From DATAXV01 sp036272915 (GTDB lineage Bacteria > Chloroflexota > Dormibacteria > Dormibacterales > Dormibacteraceae), in contig DATAXV010000083.1 in NCBI GenBank assembly GCA_036272915.1, positions 1 to 17,969 of the forward strand: a DNA stretch of 17,969 nucleotides, given 5' to 3'. Made by a program: the position numbers and the translations under genes. Shown one piece after another: positions 14,656-17,969 of this stretch. Every line of letters starts with the position of its first letter. Within the stretch, counting starts at the first letter, position 1. The notes under the pieces are model-generated. The model was not told the DNA's origin. It did not search any database and was given only the letters and a program-made list of their open reading frames with translations.

Positions 14656-15723
14656 ATGCTGATCGTCGACTCCCACCTCGACCTGGCCTGGAACGCGTTG
14701 CAGTGGAACCGTGATCTGGAGCTGGACGCGCTCACCATCCGAGCCCAGGAGCAGGCGCCGACGGCGAGAGGCCACGGCACCGGCACCGTCGCCCTGCCCA
14801 ACCTCCGCGAGGGGCGCGTCTGCGTCTGCTTCGCCACCACGCTGGCCCGGTGCACGGGCAGGCCGGTGCCTCACGTCGACTACGGCTCGCCGGCCCAGGC
14901 CTACGCTCAGGGGCAGGGCCACATCGCCTACTACCGCGCGCTCGAGCGGATGGGCCTGGTCCGGATCCTCCACACCGGCGACGAGCTCGAGCGCCACGTC
15001 GCCGCCTGGCGGGCCTGGGACGCCGACCCCGAGGGCGATTCGCCGCCGGTGGGCATGGTCCTGGCCATGGAGAGCGCCGACCCCATCCTCGGACCCGACG
15101 ACATCGGCGAGTGGCACCGCGACGGCATCCGCGTGATCGGCCCCGCCCACTACGGTCCAGGCCGCTACGCCGGCGGCACCGGCACCGACCAGGGCCTCAC
15201 CGCGGCCGGACGGAGCCTGCTCGAGGGGATGGCCCGGGAGGGGGTCATGCTCGACCTCACCCACCTCTCCGACGCCGCCTTCTGGCAGGCGGTCGACCTC
15301 TACCAGGGCACGGTCCTGGCCAGCCACAACAACTGCCGCGCGCTGGTCAGCCACCAGCGCCAGTTCGACGACGACCAGCTGCGCGCGATCATCGACCGCG
15401 ACGGGGTCGTCGGCGCGGCGATGGACGTCTGGATGCTTCAGCAGGGCTGGAGACGGGGCGACTCCAACCTGGCCAGCGGGCTGGCCCAGGTCGCCGACCA
15501 CATCGACCACGTCTGCCAGCTGGCCGGCAACAGCCGCCACGCGGCCATCGGCAGCGACCTCGACGGCGGCTTCGGCGGGGAGCAGTCGCCCCACGACCTG
15601 GACACGATCGCGGATCTGCAGCAGGTCGCGAAGATCCTGGCCGGGCGGGGCTACGGCGACGAGGACGTGGCCGCGATCATGCACGGCAACTGGTTCCGCC
15701 TGCTCGGGAAGGCCCTGCGCTGA
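14656..15723 (+). CDS. Peptidase M19 (renal/membrane dipeptidase family)
   Basis: M19 enzymes are dinuclear-zinc dipeptidases of the amidohydrolase superfamily that act on L-Xaa-L/D-Xaa dipeptides. The 355 residues show the metal ligands in order: VDSHLDLAWN (His7, Asp9), MESADPI (Glu139), LDLTHLSDAAFW (His203), ASHNNCRAL (His224) and IGSDLDGGFG (Asp301). The canonical DxHND reads DSHLD, a common variant. There is no signal peptide, so it is probably cytoplasmic. The ATG at 14656 was preferred over an upstream GTG at 14638 because GGAG lies 7 nt before it and the protein then starts right at the first metal motif. The natural substrate is not predictable from sequence. The gene converges on a serine protease gene. 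Confidence 0.9.
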   Translation: MLIVDSHLDLAWNALQWNRDLELDALTIRAQEQAPTARGHGTGTVALPNLREGRVCVCFATTLARCTGRPVPHVDYGSPAQAYAQGQGHIAYYRALERMGLVRILHTGDELERHVAAWRAWDADPEGDSPPVGMVLAMESADPILGPDDIGEWHRDGIRVIGPAHYGPGRYAGGTGTDQGLTAAGRSLLEGMAREGVMLDLTHLSDAAFWQAVDLYQGTVLASHNNCRALVSHQRQFDDDQLRAIIDRDGVVGAAMDVWMLQQGWRRGDSNLASGLAQVADHIDHVCQLAGNSRHAAIGSDLDGGFGGEQSPHDLDTIADLQQVAKILAGRGYGDEDVAAIMHGNWFRLLGKALR

Positions 15724-15771
15724 CCCTCGCCGGCGCCCGCGGGCTGGTGGACCGCCGCCGGCCCGCGGCCG

Positions 15772-16899
15772 TCAGCAGGCGGTGTGGGTGACCCCGTTGA
15801 CGCCCCGCGCCTCCTCGATCATCCAGGAGCCGTCGATGCGAACCATGGTGTAGGCCAGGGTCCAGTTGTCGCAGGTGTCGCCGTCGGGACCGGTCGCTGC
15901 CGTCTGGACGCTCCGGAAGGTGACGTCGGCGACCGCCACTGTCGGGGCCTCCACGGTCACGTTGCCGAGCCCGATGTCGAAGTCGTAGCTGGTCGCCTCG
16001 GAAAGCGCGAACCGCTTCTCGCTCCCGACCAGCGTCTGTCCCGACGCCGTGAACTGGGCGTAGGCGGCCTGGTAGTCCCCGTCGTCGATGGCGTTGAAGT
16101 AGGTGGAGAGGGTGCCCGCGATCCTGATCGCCTCGGGACTGCTGTTGTTGGCCTGGACGGGGCCCGAGGTCTGCTGTGCCTCGGAGCCGGCGCAGGCGGC
16201 CGGGGTGGTGCGCATGGGGTTTCTCGACCAGGACACGAGGGAGGGCTGGGCGAGGCTGGCGGGCACCGCGTAGCCGATGTCGGCGGCCCGGGAGTTGACC
16301 GCGTCGACCAGGCCGACGACCCTCCCCTCGAGGTCGATCAGCGGGCCGCCGGAGTTGCCGGGATCGATCGGGGCGTCGGTCTGGATCATATTGGCGTGGG
16401 CCGTCCCGGCGACCTCGATGGTCCGGTTGAGCCCGCTCACCGTGCCCTGGCTGAAGCTGAGCGGGCCACCCTCGGGATAGCCGATCACGCCGACCGGGGT
16501 CCCTACCGGAGGAACCGTGCCGGCGAGCTGGAAGGTGTGACCGCTCAGCGGCGAGGCGGTCCGGATCAGCGCCACGTCGTTGTTCGGGTCCATCCCCACC
16601 AGCCGGCCGCTGCTGGTGTGGCTGCCGGCGGTGACGTCGATCGCGGTGGCGCCGGCGACGACATGGCCGACGGTGGCGACGAGCCGGGGGCTGAGCAGGA
16701 AGCCGCTACCCACACCGCCCCCGTCGCACGTGGTGGCATCGATGCGGACGACGCCCGGGGCCTCGGCCCGATAGAGCACGGCAAAGCTCTGCGGCGCTGG
16801 GGGGTCGACGACCCAGGGCCGCACCAGAGTCACTCCAAGCAGCACCAGGGCGATGAGCAGGGCGCTGCCGAGGCCGAAGACGGCTATGCGGTACGGCAA
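15772..16899 (-). CDS. Membrane-anchored trypsin-like serine protease with C-terminal NTF2-like domain
   Basis: This is an S1 (HtrA/DegP-like fold) protease tethered to the membrane. From the TTG at 16899 it has 375 residues. A signal anchor at about 5-26 (IAVFGLGSALLIALVLLGVT) is followed by the protease domain with the full triad: VATVGHVVAG (His79), NNDVALIR (Asp108) and DPGNSGGPLID (Ser183). A Ser/Asn-rich linker leads to an NTF2-like domain (about 256-375) starting LSTYFNAIDDGDYQAAYAQF and ending WMIEEARGVNGVTHTAC. There is no PDZ domain. The start is uncertain: TTG 16917 or GTG 17034 would add residues. I prefer 16899 because it puts the membrane segment at the very N-terminus, although GGAG lies a long 12 nt upstream. 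The NTF2 tail may bind a ligand or partner outside the cell. Confidence 0.85.
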   Translation of the reverse strand: MPYRIAVFGLGSALLIALVLLGVTLVRPWVVDPPAPQSFAVLYRAEAPGVVRIDATTCDGGGVGSGFLLSPRLVATVGHVVAGATAIDVTAGSHTSSGRLVGMDPNNDVALIRTASPLSGHTFQLAGTVPPVGTPVGVIGYPEGGPLSFSQGTVSGLNRTIEVAGTAHANMIQTDAPIDPGNSGGPLIDLEGRVVGLVDAVNSRAADIGYAVPASLAQPSLVSWSRNPMRTTPAACAGSEAQQTSGPVQANNSSPEAIRIAGTLSTYFNAIDDGDYQAAYAQFTASGQTLVGSEKRFALSEATSYDFDIGLGNVTVEAPTVAVADVTFRSVQTAATGPDGDTCDNWTLAYTMVRIDGSWMIEEARGVNGVTHTAC

Positions 16900-17054
16900 T
16901 GGGACCGGGCTCTCCAATAAAGATGGTGATCCCGGTGCGGTCAGGACACCAGGTGTCGGAAGCCCTACGGATCCTGGGCCAGAAGACCCGAATAGCCAGG
17001 GACACCCATCCCAGGCTCGGCGCCGGACCTGCACGCGGCGGCCCGGTCGCTGGG

Positions 17055-17060
17055 TACGAT
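17055..17060 (+). promoter_or_regulatory. Candidate -10 box of the M20 peptidase gene, leaderless spacing
   Basis: TACGAT ends 7 nt before the ATG at 17068, with no ribosome-binding site between them. This is the geometry of a leaderless promoter. No convincing -35 is seen. Confidence 0.4.
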
Positions 17061-17067
17061 CGATCTC

Positions 17068-17969
17068 ATGCCCGACCTCCCCGCGTCACCACCGCCGCCA
17101 GGCACCGACACCCTCGGCGAGGTCGCGGACCTGCTCTCCAGACTGGTCCGCATTCCCAGCGTCAACCCTCGCGACACGCCGCGGCCGGCCGAGCGCGAGG
17201 CGGCCGGCTTCGTGGCCCGGTGGCTGGAGGCGGCCGGGCTCGAGGTCCGGCAGCAGGACATGGGCGGCGGCCGCCCCAGCGTGCTCGCCCGGCTGGCCGG
17301 CGAGGACAGGGGCCGGACCCTGCTCCTGGAGAGCCACCTGGACACGGTCGAGGTCGACGACATGACCGTCGCCCCCTTCGACCCCAAGATCGAGGGGGGC
17401 CGGCTCTACGGCCGCGGCAGCTGCGACGCCAAGGCCTCGGTCACCGCCTTCATGCTCGCCGTGAGCCGGGTCGCGGCCGGCGGGCAGCGCCCCGCCGTCG
17501 ACGTCGCCCTCGCCACCGTCGCCGACGAGGAGCACCACCACGGGGGCATCGACCACCTCCTCGACGGCGGGCTGCGCGCCGAGGCGGCGGTCGTCGGCGA
17601 GCCGACCCGGCTGCGGATGGTGATCGCCCACAAGGGTGGCGTCCGCTTCCGGGTGATCGTCCACGGGCGCGCCGCCCACTCCTCCCAGCCCTGGAACGGC
17701 GACAACGCGATCGACCGCATGGCGGAGGTCCTCGACCATATCCGGCTGCGGATCCAGCCCCGCCTCCTGGAGCGGACGCATCCACTCTGCGGTCCTCCGA
17801 CCCTGACCGTCACCCAGATCGAGGGTGGCCTCGGGATCAACGTCGTGCCCTCCACCTGCACCATCGCCGTCGACCGCAGGACCGTGCCCGGCGAGGAGGG
17901 CGAGGACGTGTTCCGCGAGCTCGCCGCCTCGCTGGAGTCGGTCGGGCCCGGCCGGGTCGAGGTACCCCC
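17068..17969 (+). CDS. M20-family metallopeptidase / acetylornithine deacetylase-like hydrolase (3' end beyond the window)
   Basis: M20 enzymes (ArgE, DapE, CPG2, peptidase T) cleave amide bonds in acyl amino acids or peptides with two zinc ions in the cytoplasm. The 300 visible residues include ESHLDTVEVDD (His90, Asp92), LYGRGSCDAKAS (bridging Asp120), VADEEHHHGG (Glu154-Glu155) and VVGEPTRLRM. The inserted lid/dimerisation domain follows, with HKGGVRFRVIVHGRAAHSS and NAIDRMAEVL. The motif order and spacing match the ArgE/DapE group. I cannot tell which substrate is used, so I give no gene symbol. The reading frame runs off the right edge, and the last metal-binding His in the C-terminal part is not visible. 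The ATG is supported by a TACGAT box 7 nt upstream. The gene is divergent from the serine protease gene. Confidence 0.9.
   Translation, partial: MPDLPASPPPPGTDTLGEVADLLSRLVRIPSVNPRDTPRPAEREAAGFVARWLEAAGLEVRQQDMGGGRPSVLARLAGEDRGRTLLLESHLDTVEVDDMTVAPFDPKIEGGRLYGRGSCDAKASVTAFMLAVSRVAAGGQRPAVDVALATVADEEHHHGGIDHLLDGGLRAEAAVVGEPTRLRMVIAHKGGVRFRVIVHGRAAHSSQPWNGDNAIDRMAEVLDHIRLRIQPRLLERTHPLCGPPTLTVTQIEGGLGINVVPSTCTIAVDRRTVPGEEGEDVFRELAASLESVGPGRVEVP

Noticed and set aside
16900..17034. Upstream GTG start for the serine protease
   Set aside because: It would place about 45 poorly structured residues before the membrane anchor and leave only 33 bp to the divergent M20 start. It is still possible.
1..17969. 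CRISPR array, tRNA or rRNA genes, insertion sequences, phage genes
   Set aside because: No regularly spaced direct repeats, cloverleaf-like sequences with CCA ends, rRNA core motifs, transposase or integrase motifs were seen by eye on either strand.

Overview
The window is a gene-dense, very GC-rich stretch of bacterial chromosome. The codons end mostly in G or C, and long antisense shadow reading frames run behind every real gene. It carries twelve recognisable protein genes, one membrane protein I cannot name and one probable antitoxin remnant. I see no insertion sequence, phage, CRISPR array, rRNA or tRNA. The gene content (phosphoketolase with acetate kinase, glmU-prs, lon, a MoaD-MoaE fusion, a signal-anchored trypsin-like protease) and several start codons with a TANNNT box about 6-9 nt upstream and no Shine-Dalgarno suggest a high-GC, Gram-positive-like or Chloroflexota/Dormibacterota/Actinomycetota-type soil bacterium. 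The phylum is an inference from style, not established.

Layout. 1-691 (-): recO, cut by the window edge and lacking a normal start codon. 834-1520 (+): a moaD-moaE fusion for molybdopterin synthase. 1548-5026 (-): the xfp-ackA operon (phosphoketolase and acetate kinase, ATGA overlap), which turns sugar phosphates into acetyl phosphate and then acetate plus ATP. 5027-5347: a 321-bp divergent control region with a near-perfect CRP/FNR-type palindrome. 5348-6070 (+): an MgtC-family membrane protein. 6086-9793 (-): the glmU-prs-corC operon (UDP-GlcNAc synthesis, PRPP synthesis, CNNM/CorC-type transporter), with an exact TATAAT box upstream of glmU. 9938-10735 (+): an SH3-domain lipoprotein. 10777-11253 (-): an unusual small protein with a DnaJ-like zinc centre and a C2HC finger, divergent from lon. 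11384-13777 (+): Lon protease, preceded by two stem-loops. 13806-14216 (-): a small membrane protein. About 14334-14501 (-): a FitA-like ribbon-helix-helix antitoxin remnant without a toxin. 14656-15723 (+): an M19 membrane dipeptidase. 15772-16899 (-): a membrane-anchored trypsin-like protease with an NTF2-like tail. 17068 to the right edge (+): an M20 metallopeptidase, incomplete.

Themes. Most of the window is housekeeping metabolism. The right third is rich in proteolysis and peptide hydrolysis (Lon, M19, S1, M20). The middle has two membrane proteins whose families are linked to Mg2+ (MgtC and CorC/CNNM) facing each other. I found no clear new defence or mobile system. The features most worth a second look are the zinc-rich protein beside lon, the internal Gly-Gly in the MoaD-MoaE fusion, the CRP-like operator between xfp and mgtC, the recO start and the orphan antitoxin.
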